Assembly: GCA_046765875.1 (NCBI GenBank)
Contig: JBKPSJ010000124.1
Span: 1-38,928, forward strand
DNA length: 38,928 bases
Direction: 5' to 3'
DNA from: DASRHY01 sp046765875
GTDB lineage: Bacteria; Actinomycetota; Actinomycetes; Propionibacteriales; Kribbellaceae
The notes beneath the pieces were generated by a model, which saw nothing but the letters and a program-made list of their open reading frames with translations, searched no databases and was not told the origin of the DNA. Of this stretch, positions 15,944 to 24,551 are shown one piece after another. The position numbers and the translations under genes were made by a program. Position 1 is the first letter of the stretch, and each line of letters starts with the position of its first letter.

Positions 15944-17592
15944 CACACCTGAACGGACTCGTCATGCTCCCGCTCGCCGACAGCGAGCCGGGCAACCGCA
16001 ACCTCACCGTCATCCTGTTCCTCGCCGTCGTAGCCGTGACCCTGTACATCACCTGGTGGGCATCGCGGCAGAACAAGACCGCCACCGACTATTACGCCGC
16101 CGGCCGCAACGTCAGCGGCGCCCAGAACGGTCTGGCGGTGGCCGGCGACTACATGTCCGCCGCCTCCTTCCTCGGTATCTCAGGGCAGATCGCGCTGTTC
16201 GGGTACGACGGCTTCCTGTACTCGATCGGGTTCCTCGTCGCCTGGCTTGTGGCACTCCTGCTCGTCGCAGAGTTCGTGCGGAACTCCGGCCGGTTCACGA
16301 TGGCCGACCAGCTCGCCTACCGCATGAGGCAGCGTCCGGTGCGTACCGCCGCCGCCACGTCCACGATCGTCGTGTCGATCTTCTACCTGCTCGCCCAGAT
16401 GGTCGGAGCGGGCGCGCTGGTCGGCCTGCTGCTCGGCGTCACCAGCGAAGGCCTGAAGGCCGGAGTCATCATCGTGGTCGGCGCGCTGATGATCCTGTAC
16501 GTCACGGTCGGCGGGATGCGGGGCACCACCTGGGTGCAGATCGTCAAGGCGCTGCTGCTGATGGGCGGCACCATCCTGATCACCTTCCTGGTCGGGCTCA
16601 AGTTCGACTTCAACCTGTCCAAGCTGCTCGGCGCAGCCGCCGAGCACACCGGAAAGGGTGAGGCGTTCCTGCAGCCGGGCCTGCTGTACGGCAAGGACCT
16701 GACCGGGCAGATCGACTTCCTGTCGCTCGCCCTGGCGCTGGTGCTCGGGACCGCCGGCCTGCCGCACATCCTGATGCGGTTCTACACCGTGCCGGACGCG
16801 AAGTCGGCGCGCCGGTCGGTGCAGTGGGCGATAGGCCTGATCGGTGCCTTCTACCTGATGACGCTCGCACTCGGGTTCGGCGCGGCCGCCTTGCTCGACA
16901 CCGGCCCGGGCAGCGCGATCGCCAAGTCCAAGGGCAACGTCGCCTCGCCCCTGCTGGCAGAGAGTGTCGGCGGTGGTGCGGACTCGATCGGCGGCGCGGT
17001 CCTGCTCGCGCTCATCGCGGCGGTCGCGTTCGCGACCATCCTCGCCGTGGTAGCCGGACTCACGCTGACATCGGCGTCGTCGTTCGCGCACGACCTGTAC
17101 GCGAACGTCATTGCCAAGGGCAACGTCAGCGAGCGGCAGGAGATCCGCGTCGCGCGGTTCGCCGCGATCGGCATCGGCGCGATCGCGATCGCACTGGCAA
17201 TACCGGCGCAGAAGTTGAACATCGCATTCCTGGTAGCGCTGGCGTTCGCGGTCGCGGCCTCGGCGAACCTGCCGGCGCTGCTGTACAACCTGTTCTGGCC
17301 GCGGTTCAACACCTCCGGCGCGACCTGGAGCATCTACGGCGGGCTGATCACCGCGGTGGTGCTGGTGTTCTTCTCGCCGGTGGTGTCGGGCAGTGCGACC
17401 GCGATGTTCTCAGGTCACGACTGGCAGTGGTTCCCGCTGTCGAACCCGGGAATCGTCTCGATCCCTGCCGGCTTCCTGTTCGGCATCGTCGGCACGCTGA
17501 TCAGCAAGGACCTGTCGAGCCAGGAGCGGTACCCCGAGCTCGAGGTCCGCGCGCTGACCGGCGCGGGCGCGGAGGGTCCTGCCAGGCACTAG
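15940..17592 (+). CDS. actP: Cation/acetate symporter ActP (solute:sodium symporter family)
   Basis: A 550-residue polytopic membrane protein with about 13 hydrophobic segments. Family marks include TDYYAAGRNVSGAQNGLAVA, GDYMSAASFLGISG near the ion site, GTAGLPHILMRFYTVPDAK, and the late SSFAHDLYANVIAKG. These fit ActP/YjcG, which takes up acetate and other short carboxylates with a cation. ATG 15940 overlaps the DUF485 stop by 4 bp and has AGGAGG 11 bases upstream. A hairpin terminator follows at 17601. With acetyl-CoA synthetase at 18883 it makes an uptake-and-activation module for acetate. Confidence 0.92.
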   Translation: MTHLNGLVMLPLADSEPGNRNLTVILFLAVVAVTLYITWWASRQNKTATDYYAAGRNVSGAQNGLAVAGDYMSAASFLGISGQIALFGYDGFLYSIGFLVAWLVALLLVAEFVRNSGRFTMADQLAYRMRQRPVRTAAATSTIVVSIFYLLAQMVGAGALVGLLLGVTSEGLKAGVIIVVGALMILYVTVGGMRGTTWVQIVKALLLMGGTILITFLVGLKFDFNLSKLLGAAAEHTGKGEAFLQPGLLYGKDLTGQIDFLSLALALVLGTAGLPHILMRFYTVPDAKSARRSVQWAIGLIGAFYLMTLALGFGAAALLDTGPGSAIAKSKGNVASPLLAESVGGGADSIGGAVLLALIAAVAFATILAVVAGLTLTSASSFAHDLYANVIAKGNVSERQEIRVARFAAIGIGAIAIALAIPAQKLNIAFLVALAFAVAASANLPALLYNLFWPRFNTSGATWSIYGGLITAVVLVFFSPVVSGSATAMFSGHDWQWFPLSNPGIVSIPAGFLFGIVGTLISKDLSSQERYPELEVRALTGAGAEGPARH

Positions 17593-17600
17593 CAGGTTGC

Positions 17601-17637
17601 ACACCCCCGCGGTGGCGTTGAGCATCACCGCGGGTGT
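17601..17637. terminator. Bidirectional hairpin between actP and the ArsR-type regulator
   Basis: ACACCC-CC-GCGGTG (17601-17614) pairs with CACCGCGGGTGT (17626-17637) over 12 bp with two bulged C residues and an 11-base loop. It sits between convergent stops at 17592 and 17645 and can serve both genes. No U tract follows, as is usual in high-GC actinobacteria. Confidence 0.6.
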
Positions 17638-17644
17638 CGGACGC

Positions 17645-18613
17645 TCAGGCCGTGGCCAAGAGGCGGCGGCCTAGCGGGGTGAGGGTGTGCAGGGTGGACT
17701 TGCCGGCGCGACGGGACTCCACCAGACCGGACCGGCGCAGCACCCGCGCGTGCTCGCTCGCCGATGCCGCCGAGATTCCGGTACGCCGGGCCAACTGGCT
17801 GGTGCTCGCCCCCTCGGCCAGCGGCGCCAGTGCGACAAGCACCTCCGCCCGGGTCCGGCCGAGCAGGTCCGCCAGCGCGGTTCGGCCGGGTTGCACTTCG
17901 TACCCGTCGTCGTGTGCGGGGTAGAACAGCACCGGCGTACGCCACGGCTGGTCGATGATGAGGTTCACGGTGGTGAAGCCGGTCGGGTATAGCAGGTGCC
18001 CGCGCCCGCCGAGATGGATCTCGGACACCCGGTCCTCGTCGCCGTGCGGGCGTGCCGTCAGCACCGGCGGGGTCCAGGTCAGATCCGGGTGCAGCGCGTC
18101 GAGGGTGGCGTCCAGCCCGTCGGCGAGCAGCAGGTGCGAGCGGAACGCGACGTCGGCGGCCAGCCGGCGTTCGATCGACCCGGCAACCGGCGCGATCATC
18201 GTCTCGTGCACCAGCCGGACGGCGGTGCTCAGGTCACGGCGAGCCTTGGCGGCGCCGGCGAGGAGGTCGACCGGATATCCGGTCAGGCAGTCGGGCGGCA
18301 GGAATGGAGCGAGTTCGGCCTGCATGAGTTCAGCCGGCGCCTCACGTACCGCCTGCAACCCGTTGCGGAGGCCCGTCGCGTCGGGGACCAGGAAGTCAGG
18401 GAACAGCCCGTGCCGCGAGAACAGCATGAACATCGGCCGCATCCCCGGATGCAGCCGCGACCGCATCGCCGTACGCCAGGACCGCGCCGTGGCGGGTACC
18501 CGGACGTCGCGGCTGAGCGCGTGCACGCCGAGCGCGGTCTCCCACAACGGCTCCGGCCGGTCGGCGAACCGGGTCCGCCGCAAGTCGGCCTCACCGAAGT
18601 GGATCCGCAGCAT
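17645..18613 (-). CDS. ArsR-family transcriptional regulator with long N-terminal domain
   Basis: A 322-residue protein. The first 240 or so residues form a ligand- or dimer-type domain (MLRIHFGEADLRRTRFA at the start) common in actinobacterial ArsR-like regulators. The C-terminus is a winged helix: RTRAEVLVALAPLAEGASTS, LARRTGISAASASEHARVLRR as the recognition helix region, and LVESRRAGKSTLHTLTPLG as the wing. No metal-binding CxC is present. ATG 18613 has GGGAGGAG about 5 bases upstream. It lies between actP and acs and is divergent from acs across 269 bp, so control of the acetate genes is a reasonable but unproven guess. Confidence 0.8.
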   Translation of the reverse strand: MLRIHFGEADLRRTRFADRPEPLWETALGVHALSRDVRVPATARSWRTAMRSRLHPGMRPMFMLFSRHGLFPDFLVPDATGLRNGLQAVREAPAELMQAELAPFLPPDCLTGYPVDLLAGAAKARRDLSTAVRLVHETMIAPVAGSIERRLAADVAFRSHLLLADGLDATLDALHPDLTWTPPVLTARPHGDEDRVSEIHLGGRGHLLYPTGFTTVNLIIDQPWRTPVLFYPAHDDGYEVQPGRTALADLLGRTRAEVLVALAPLAEGASTSQLARRTGISAASASEHARVLRRSGLVESRRAGKSTLHTLTPLGRRLLATA

Positions 18614-18832
18614 CGGCTCTCCTCCCGCGCCAACCGTAACCCGCGCTCAGCAACCTCAACCCCGGCCGCCAGCGCGCCGCGCGTTTGGGGTATGAAGTGC
18701 ACTTCGGCGGGTACGGGACGTCGAAGCCGGCTCGCGGATACGTCCGTCGCAGGTTCCGGTCAGCTCACCGCAAGTCCGGTACGGCCGGGCGCCGCGGATC
18801 GGATCGCTGATGACCGATCGTGCCCGTGTTGG

Positions 18833-18839
18833 TAAGAAT
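18833..18839 (+). promoter_or_regulatory. Candidate -10 for acetyl-CoA synthetase
   Basis: TAAGAAT stands 43 bp before the GTG at 18883, in an otherwise GC-rich 269-bp gap (18614-18882) shared with the divergent regulator. The gene's own ribosome site AAGGAG lies near 18870. No clear -35 is seen, and the rest of the gap holds nothing I recognise. Confidence 0.3.
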
Positions 18840-18882
18840 GACCGCAGAAGCGAACACCGGCGTCGCGACAAGGAGCTGAGCT

Positions 18883-20853
18883 GTGACCGAGTCCCGCTCG
18901 AACGAGGCACTGTCCAACCTGCTGCACGAGAACCGGCGCTTCGACCCGCCGGCCGATCTGGCGGCGAACGCGAACGTCAAGGCGGACGCGTATCCGGCCG
19001 CCGAGGCCGACCCGGAGGGCTTCTGGGCCGAGCAGGCCAAGCGGATCAGCTGGGCCACCGAGCCGGCGCAGACACTGGACTGGTCCAATCCGCCCTTCGC
19101 GAAGTGGTACGTGAACGGCAAGCTCAACGCCGCGTACAACTGCATCGATCGGCATGTCGAGGCCGGCAACGGCGACCGGATCGCGTACTACTTCGAGGGC
19201 GAGCCCGGCGACACCCGCGAGATCACCTACGCCCAGCTCAAGGACGAGGTGAGCAGGGCGGCCAACGCACTGACCGAGCTCGGCGTGAACACCGGCGACC
19301 GGGTCGCGATCTACATGCCGATGATCCCCGAGACCGTGATCGCGATGCTGGCCTGCGCACGGATCGGCGCCCCGCACACGGTGGTGTTCGGCGGCTTCTC
19401 CTCCGAGGCACTCAAGGACCGCATCCTGGACTGCGACGCCCGCGTCGTGATCACCGCCGACGGGGGCTACCGCCGCGGCGCACAGGGCGCGCTCAAGCCC
19501 GCGGTCGACACCGCCGTCGCCGAGTGCCCGGACGTCCGGACCGTGCTGGTGGTCCGCCGCACCGGCCAGGACACCGAGATGACCGACGGGCGTGACGTCT
19601 GGTGGGACGATGCCGTCGGCAAGCAGTCGGCCGAGCACACGCCGGAGGCCTTCGACGCCGAGCATCCGCTGTACGTGATGTACACGTCCGGCACCACCGG
19701 CAAGCCCAAAGGCATCCTGCACACCACCGGTGGCTACATGGTCGGCACATCGTACACGCACTGGGCGGTCTTCGACCTCAAGGACGACGACATCTTCTGG
19801 ACCGCGGCCGACATCGGCTGGGTGACCGGGCACAGCTACATCGTGTACGGCCCGCTGGCCAACGGCGCCACCTCGGTGCTGTACGAGGGCACCCCGGACA
19901 CCCCGCACAAGGGCCGCTGGTGGGAGATCATCCAGAAGTACAAGGTCTCGATCCTGTACTGCGCGCCGACCGCGATCCGTACGTTCATGAAGTGGGGCGA
20001 CGAGTTCCCGGCCAAGTTCGACCTGTCCACGCTGCGGATCCTCGGCACGGTCGGCGAGCCGATCAACCCCGAGGCGTACATCTGGTACCGCGAGAACATC
20101 GGCGGATCCCGGACCCCGGTGGTCGACACCTGGTGGCAGACCGAGACCGGGATGCAGATGATCTCGCCGCTGCCCGGTGTCACCTCGGGCAAACCGGGCG
20201 CGGCGATGAAGCCGCTACCGGGTGTGTCCGCCGAGGTGGTCGACGACGAGGGCAATGCGGTGCCGAACGGATCCGGCGGCTACCTCGTGCTGACCAAGCC
20301 GTGGCCGGCGATGCTGCGCACGCTGTGGGGCGACGACCAGCGGTTCGTCGATACGTACTGGTCGCGCTGGCCGGGCCTGTACTTCGCGGGTGACGGCGCG
20401 AAGAAGGACGAGGACGGCGACCTGTGGTTGCTCGGCCGGGTCGACGACGTGATGAATGTGTCCGGGCACCGGATGTCCACCACTGAGATCGAGTCCGCTC
20501 TGGTCTCGCACCCGAAGGTCGCCGAGGCGGCCGTGGTGGGCGCGACCGACCCGACAACCGGGCAGGCGATCGCGGCGTTCGTGATCCTGCGCGCCGAGGC
20601 CGGCGACGGCGGCCCGGACGTGGTCAAGGAACTGCGCGACCACGTGTCCAAGGAGATCGGCCCGATCGCCAAGCCGCGCACGATCATGGTCGTCGCCGAA
20701 CTGCCGAAGACGCGGTCGGGCAAGATCATGCGCCGGCTCCTCCGCGACGTCGCGGAGAACCGCGAGGTCGGCGACGTGACCACACTGGCCGACTCGTCGG
20801 TGATGGACCTGATCAGGGAGAACCTTGCCTCCGGCAAGGCCGACGAGGACTGA
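18883..20853 (+). CDS. acsA: Acetyl-CoA synthetase (AMP-forming)
   Basis: A 656-residue ANL-superfamily enzyme that converts acetate, ATP and CoA to acetyl-CoA, AMP and pyrophosphate. WSNPPFAKWYVNGKLN and VFGGFSSEALKDRI are Acs marks. YTSGTTGKPKG begins at Tyr267 (ATP loop), TWWQTETG is the adenylate motif, LLGRVDDVMNVSGHR is the hinge, and RSGKIMRR carries Lys614, the adenylation lysine that acetyltransferases modify in this family. Length is standard. The GTG start has AAGGAG at good spacing. It is followed after 3 bp by a small membrane protein gene starting with TTG. In M. tuberculosis, as I recall, acs is the first gene of the same conserved block seen here. Confidence 0.95.
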   Translation: MTESRSNEALSNLLHENRRFDPPADLAANANVKADAYPAAEADPEGFWAEQAKRISWATEPAQTLDWSNPPFAKWYVNGKLNAAYNCIDRHVEAGNGDRIAYYFEGEPGDTREITYAQLKDEVSRAANALTELGVNTGDRVAIYMPMIPETVIAMLACARIGAPHTVVFGGFSSEALKDRILDCDARVVITADGGYRRGAQGALKPAVDTAVAECPDVRTVLVVRRTGQDTEMTDGRDVWWDDAVGKQSAEHTPEAFDAEHPLYVMYTSGTTGKPKGILHTTGGYMVGTSYTHWAVFDLKDDDIFWTAADIGWVTGHSYIVYGPLANGATSVLYEGTPDTPHKGRWWEIIQKYKVSILYCAPTAIRTFMKWGDEFPAKFDLSTLRILGTVGEPINPEAYIWYRENIGGSRTPVVDTWWQTETGMQMISPLPGVTSGKPGAAMKPLPGVSAEVVDDEGNAVPNGSGGYLVLTKPWPAMLRTLWGDDQRFVDTYWSRWPGLYFAGDGAKKDEDGDLWLLGRVDDVMNVSGHRMSTTEIESALVSHPKVAEAAVVGATDPTTGQAIAAFVILRAEAGDGGPDVVKELRDHVSKEIGPIAKPRTIMVVAELPKTRSGKIMRRLLRDVAENREVGDVTTLADSSVMDLIRENLASGKADED

Positions 20854-20856
20854 CCC

Positions 20857-21297
20857 TTGACGGCCCTGGTCGCGGTCATCCACGCCGGACTGGCCGCGGC
20901 CTGGGTGGGCGGGATGGCGTACTCGCTGTTCGTCGTCCAGCCGAAACTCGCCCGCTTCTACGGCAAGGACGAGGACAGTCGTGAGGCACTGACCGCTGTC
21001 ATTGCCTCCGGCAACCGGTGGAGGGTGCTCGCGCTGATCGCCGCGATCGGTGCCTCAGGCATCGTGCTGTGGCTGATTGTCGACACATCGCCCTGGATTC
21101 ACGTCGTCAAGGCGGTCCTTCTCCTTGTTGCCTCAGGCATCTTCTGGTACGTCTCCTGGCGACACTGGCCGCGCCGGATCTTCGCCACCGCGGCCGAGCG
21201 CCCCGCGCTGCAACGCCAGTTGCGCATCCTCGCGACCACCATGCTCGCCCTCGCCGCCACCGCATTCGCCCTCGGCGTCGTGGCCGTGTACATCTGA
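20857..21297 (+). CDS. Small four-segment membrane protein, CopD-like
   Basis: A 146-residue protein with four hydrophobic segments (about 5-25, 53-73, 78-98 and 122-145). The N-terminus VIHAGLAAAWVGGMAYSLFVV with an early His and a WxGG motif resembles CopD and related small membrane families. The start is TTG at 20857, 3 bp after the acs stop, which implies cotranslation with acs. There are no other metal ligands beyond the N-terminal His. Function is unknown; an accessory membrane role near acetate metabolism is only suggested by position. Confidence 0.65.
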   Translation: MTALVAVIHAGLAAAWVGGMAYSLFVVQPKLARFYGKDEDSREALTAVIASGNRWRVLALIAAIGASGIVLWLIVDTSPWIHVVKAVLLLVASGIFWYVSWRHWPRRIFATAAERPALQRQLRILATTMLALAATAFALGVVAVYI

Positions 21298-21324
21298 TAG
21301 CCGGACTGCTGCAAGACTGGAGTC

Positions 21325-23193
21325 GTGGACGGCGAACTGACACCGCAGCGCAACCAGTTCCCACCGATCGGCGACTACGGCTTCCTCTCCGATTGTGAGA
21401 CGACGGCACTGGTCGCACCCGATGGCGGGATCGAGTGGCTGTGCGTGCCGCGGATGGACTCCCCCAGCGTGTTCGGCTCGATTCTCGACCGGGACGCCGG
21501 TTCGTTCCGGGTCGCGCCGGCCGGTGTCGACGTACCGTCCGCGCGGCGCTACGTCCCCGGCACGCTGGTGCTCGAGACCAGTTGGTGGACGCCGGGCGGC
21601 TGGCTGGTCGTCACCGACGCGCTGGTGATGGGCCCGTGGCATCACGAGACCGAGCGGTCGACGACGCATCGCCGCGCGCCCACGGACTACGACGCCGACC
21701 ACGTGCTGCTGCGCCGGATCCGCTGCGTCAACGGCGAGGTCCAGGTACGTATGGACTGCGCGCCGGTGTTCGACTACGGCCGGCTGCCCGCCAGCTGGCG
21801 GTACGCGAACGACGATTACCACGAGGCGATCGCGTCCGGCGAAGGCATGGGGCGGGAGCTCTACCTGACCACCGATCTCAACGTCGGGTTCGAGGGCTCG
21901 CAGGCGACCGCTCGCACACTGCTCAAGGCCGGCGACAGCAGGTTCGTCGCGCTGTCGTGGAGCGAGCACGGCGCACCGCGCACGATCGAGGAGGCCGACG
22001 ACCGGCTGCGCTGGACCTGCCACCACTGGCAGCACTGGCTGGACCGCGGCCACTTCCCCGACCACCCGTGGCGCAGCTTCCTGCAGCGCAGCGCGCTCAC
22101 GCTCAAGGGCCTGACGTTCGCACCCAGTGGTGCCGTCGTGGCCGCGGCGACGACGTCCCTGCCCGAGACACCGGGTGGCATTCGCAACTGGGACTATCGC
22201 TACACCTGGATCCGCGACACCACGTTCACGCTGTGGGCATTGTTCGCACTCGGTTTCGACTGGGAGGCCGGGGACTTCTTCAACTTCGTCGCCGACGTCG
22301 CAGATGCCGAGGGCGGCAACCTGCAGATCATGTACGGCGTCGACGGCGAGCGCGTCCTGACCGAGCACGTGCTCGAGCACCTGTCCGGGTACGACGGGGC
22401 CCGCCCGGTGCGGATCGGCAACGCGGCGTACGACCAGCGTCAGCACGACGTCTGGGGCGCGGTGGTCGAGTCGATCGCGCTTTACACCGGCAAGCGGCAC
22501 CGGGTCGACGACCGCATCTGGCGGATCGTCCAGACCCAGGTCGAGCGGGCGCTGGAGAGGTGGCGCAATCCCGACCAGGGGATCTGGGAGGTCAGGTCCG
22601 GCGCGCAGCACTTCACCTCCTCGAAGGTGTCGTGCTGGAAGGCGGCCGACTCGGGCGCGCGGATCGCGGCCAACCGCGGCGAGGTCAAGCTGGCGGCTGA
22701 GTGGCACGCCGCGGCCGAGGAGATCCGCGCGGACGTGCTGGCGAACGCGCTGGACGATCGCGGCGTGTTCGTCCAGCACTACGGCACCAAGGCGCTGGAC
22801 GCGTCGGTCCTGCTCATCCCGTTGCTCGGTTTCCTGCCCGGTGACGACGAGCGGGTCCGGGCGACCGTGCTGGCGATCGCCGACGAGCTCTCCGAGGACG
22901 ACATGGTGCTGCGGTACCGGGTGGACGACACCGAGGACGGGCTGGCCGGCGATGAGGGCACGTTCACGATCTGCTCGTTCTGGCTGGTGTCGGCGCTGGT
23001 CATGATCGGCGAGGTTCCGCGGGCCAGGTGCCTGTGCGAGAAGCTGCTGTCGTACGCAAGCTCACTCGAGCTGTACGCCGAGGAGATCGACGCCAACAGC
23101 GGCCGCCACCTGGGCAACTTCCCGCAGGCCTTCACTCACTTGGCGCTGATCAACGCAGTCCTCGCCGTCATCCGCGCCGAAGAAAGCGACTGA
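21325..23193 (+). CDS. Glycoside hydrolase family 15 (glucoamylase/trehalase-like)
   Basis: A 622-residue cytoplasmic GH15 protein. The N-terminus (FPPIGDYGFLSDCETTALV, GGIEWLCVPRMDSPSVFGSIL) is the bacterial beta-sandwich domain. The catalytic (alpha/alpha)6 barrel shows NWDYRYTWIRD from Asn288, GIWEVRSG with the candidate general acid Glu, SKVSCWKAAD, and HLGNFPQAFTHLALINA at the end. Members hydrolyse alpha-glucosidic bonds in trehalose, maltose or short glucans; the substrate here is undetermined. No signal peptide is seen. GTG 21325 has AAGACT 6 bases before it. It stands as a single gene between acs and the conserved hydrolase-MarP block. Confidence 0.88.
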   Translation: MDGELTPQRNQFPPIGDYGFLSDCETTALVAPDGGIEWLCVPRMDSPSVFGSILDRDAGSFRVAPAGVDVPSARRYVPGTLVLETSWWTPGGWLVVTDALVMGPWHHETERSTTHRRAPTDYDADHVLLRRIRCVNGEVQVRMDCAPVFDYGRLPASWRYANDDYHEAIASGEGMGRELYLTTDLNVGFEGSQATARTLLKAGDSRFVALSWSEHGAPRTIEEADDRLRWTCHHWQHWLDRGHFPDHPWRSFLQRSALTLKGLTFAPSGAVVAAATTSLPETPGGIRNWDYRYTWIRDTTFTLWALFALGFDWEAGDFFNFVADVADAEGGNLQIMYGVDGERVLTEHVLEHLSGYDGARPVRIGNAAYDQRQHDVWGAVVESIALYTGKRHRVDDRIWRIVQTQVERALERWRNPDQGIWEVRSGAQHFTSSKVSCWKAADSGARIAANRGEVKLAAEWHAAAEEIRADVLANALDDRGVFVQHYGTKALDASVLLIPLLGFLPGDDERVRATVLAIADELSEDDMVLRYRVDDTEDGLAGDEGTFTICSFWLVSALVMIGEVPRARCLCEKLLSYASSLELYAEEIDANSGRHLGNFPQAFTHLALINAVLAVIRAEESD

Positions 23194-23247
23194 CGGGCCC
23201 TGGCGATAGTCTCGAGGGTACGGAGCAGCTGCGGAAGGAAGAGGTCA

Positions 23248-23649
23248 ATGGCAATCGGGCAGAACGGCAGCGAGCCGACGGTCGGCCAACTCGTGGCCAA
23301 TGCCAGCCGCGACCTGTCCGCATTGGTCCGGGGCGAGATCAAGCTCGCCCAGGCCGAGCTCAAGCGAAGCGCCCAGGCCGTCGGTGTCGGTGCCGGGATG
23401 TTCGCGGCTGCGGCCTTCCTCGCGCTGCTCGCCGTCGTCCTGCTCAGCATCTCAGCCGCGTTCGCGCTGGTGGCGGCCGGGCTGGGTCCGGCGGTGGCGT
23501 TCCTGATCGTGGCCGCTGCATACCTGCTGATCGGCACGGGCCTGGTGTTCGTCGGGATAACACAGATGAAGAAGGCCAAGGGCCCGGAGCGCGCCATCGA
23601 GAGCTCGAAGGAGTCGGTCGAGCAGTTGAAGGCGATCACGAGGAATTGA
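23248..23649 (+). CDS. Holin-like (PF07332-type) membrane protein
   Basis: A 133-residue protein. The N-terminal half (VGQLVANASRDLSALVRGEIKLAQAELK) is an amphipathic helix, and two long hydrophobic helices follow (about 49-75 and 84-110), with a charged tail. This is the pattern of the actinobacterial phage-holin-like superfamily III, present at the same place in M. tuberculosis (Rv3669, from memory). The family name does not prove lytic function. The start has GGAAGGAAGAGG 3-4 bases upstream, and TAGTCT near 23206 could be a -10. The stop overlaps the TTG start of the hydrolase. Confidence 0.75.
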   Translation: MAIGQNGSEPTVGQLVANASRDLSALVRGEIKLAQAELKRSAQAVGVGAGMFAAAAFLALLAVVLLSISAAFALVAAGLGPAVAFLIVAAAYLLIGTGLVFVGITQMKKAKGPERAIESSKESVEQLKAITRN

Positions 23650-24551
23650 GTCCCGCCGGGGTATCGGACCTGCTCATCAGCGGTCCGTGGTCGCATGCGC
23701 TGGTGTCGGCGAACGGCGCCAGGTTCCATGTCGCCGAGTGCGGGGACGAGGGTGCGCCGATGGTGCTGTTCCTGCATGGTTTCCCCGAGTTCTGGTGGGC
23801 CTGGCGGCACCAGTTGCCTGCCGTGGCCGACGCCGGCTGGCGGGCCGTCGCGATGGACCTGCGCGGGTATGGCGCGAGCGACAAGACACCGCGCGGGTAC
23901 GACCCGTTCACCGCGGCGGCGGATGTCTCGGGGGTGATCCGCTCGCTCGGCGAGACCTCGGCGGTGCTGGTCGGGCACGGGTGGGGCGGGTTCGTCGCCT
24001 GGTCGACGGCGGTGCTGGCCGCGCGACAGGTCCGGGCCTTGGCGGCGGTGGCGGCGCCGCATCCGCTGGCCTTGATGCGGCCGGTGTCGAACCGGCTGAG
24101 CAGCCTTGTGAAGGTGGGGCTCGCCCAACTCCCGGTGTTGCCGGAACGCCGCTTGCTCGCTCGCGACGGAGCGGTAGTCGACGAACTGCTGCGCTCCTGG
24201 TCCGCGCCGGGCTCGCCGTTCCCCGACGCTGAGGCGAGCCGGCGGTACCGGGCCGCACTGCAGGTCTGGCCGGCCCCGCACTGTGCGCTGGAGTACCACC
24301 GCTGGCTGGTGCGCTCCCGAATCCGGTCTGATGGGCGGCGCTACTCGGCGCGGATGCGGACTCCGATCGGCGTACCGGTGCTCCAGATCGACGGCGCGCA
24401 GGACCCCGCGACGCCGCTCGGCCCTACCCCCGCCCGGCTGATCACCGGATCGCACGACCAGCACGTCCTCACCGGCGCCGGGCATTTCCCGCACGAGGAG
24501 GCTCCCGGCGTCTTCACCTCCGTGCTGCTCGATTGGCTCGCGAAGATCTAG
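23646..24551 (+). CDS. Alpha/beta hydrolase, EphE-like, without a canonical nucleophile
   Basis: A 301-residue alpha/beta-hydrolase with the epoxide hydrolase layout: oxyanion motif H44-G-F-P, then MDLRGYGASDK, a cap region, DGAQDPATPL as the acid loop and GAGHFPHEE with His280. The nucleophile elbow reads VGHGWGGF, so position 112 is Gly where epoxide hydrolases have Asp (GHDWGG) and others Ser. The codon is ggg, one base from neither gac nor tcc, so a simple read error is unlikely. Either activity is lost or another residue is used. The start is TTG 23646, overlapping the previous stop, with GAGG just upstream. Its stop codon overlaps that of the convergent marP gene. Synteny matches M. tuberculosis ephE. 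Confidence 0.8.
   Translation: MSPAGVSDLLISGPWSHALVSANGARFHVAECGDEGAPMVLFLHGFPEFWWAWRHQLPAVADAGWRAVAMDLRGYGASDKTPRGYDPFTAAADVSGVIRSLGETSAVLVGHGWGGFVAWSTAVLAARQVRALAAVAAPHPLALMRPVSNRLSSLVKVGLAQLPVLPERRLLARDGAVVDELLRSWSAPGSPFPDAEASRRYRAALQVWPAPHCALEYHRWLVRSRIRSDGRRYSARMRTPIGVPVLQIDGAQDPATPLGPTPARLITGSHDQHVLTGAGHFPHEEAPGVFTSVLLDWLAKI

Noticed and set aside
21133..22779. A 548-codon minus-strand frame over GH15
   Set aside because: GH15 motifs on the plus strand account for this DNA; the antisense translation is Arg/Val/Asp-rich filler.
23248..23649. Prophage from the holin-like gene
   Set aside because: No other phage gene is present and the gene is in a conserved chromosomal block.
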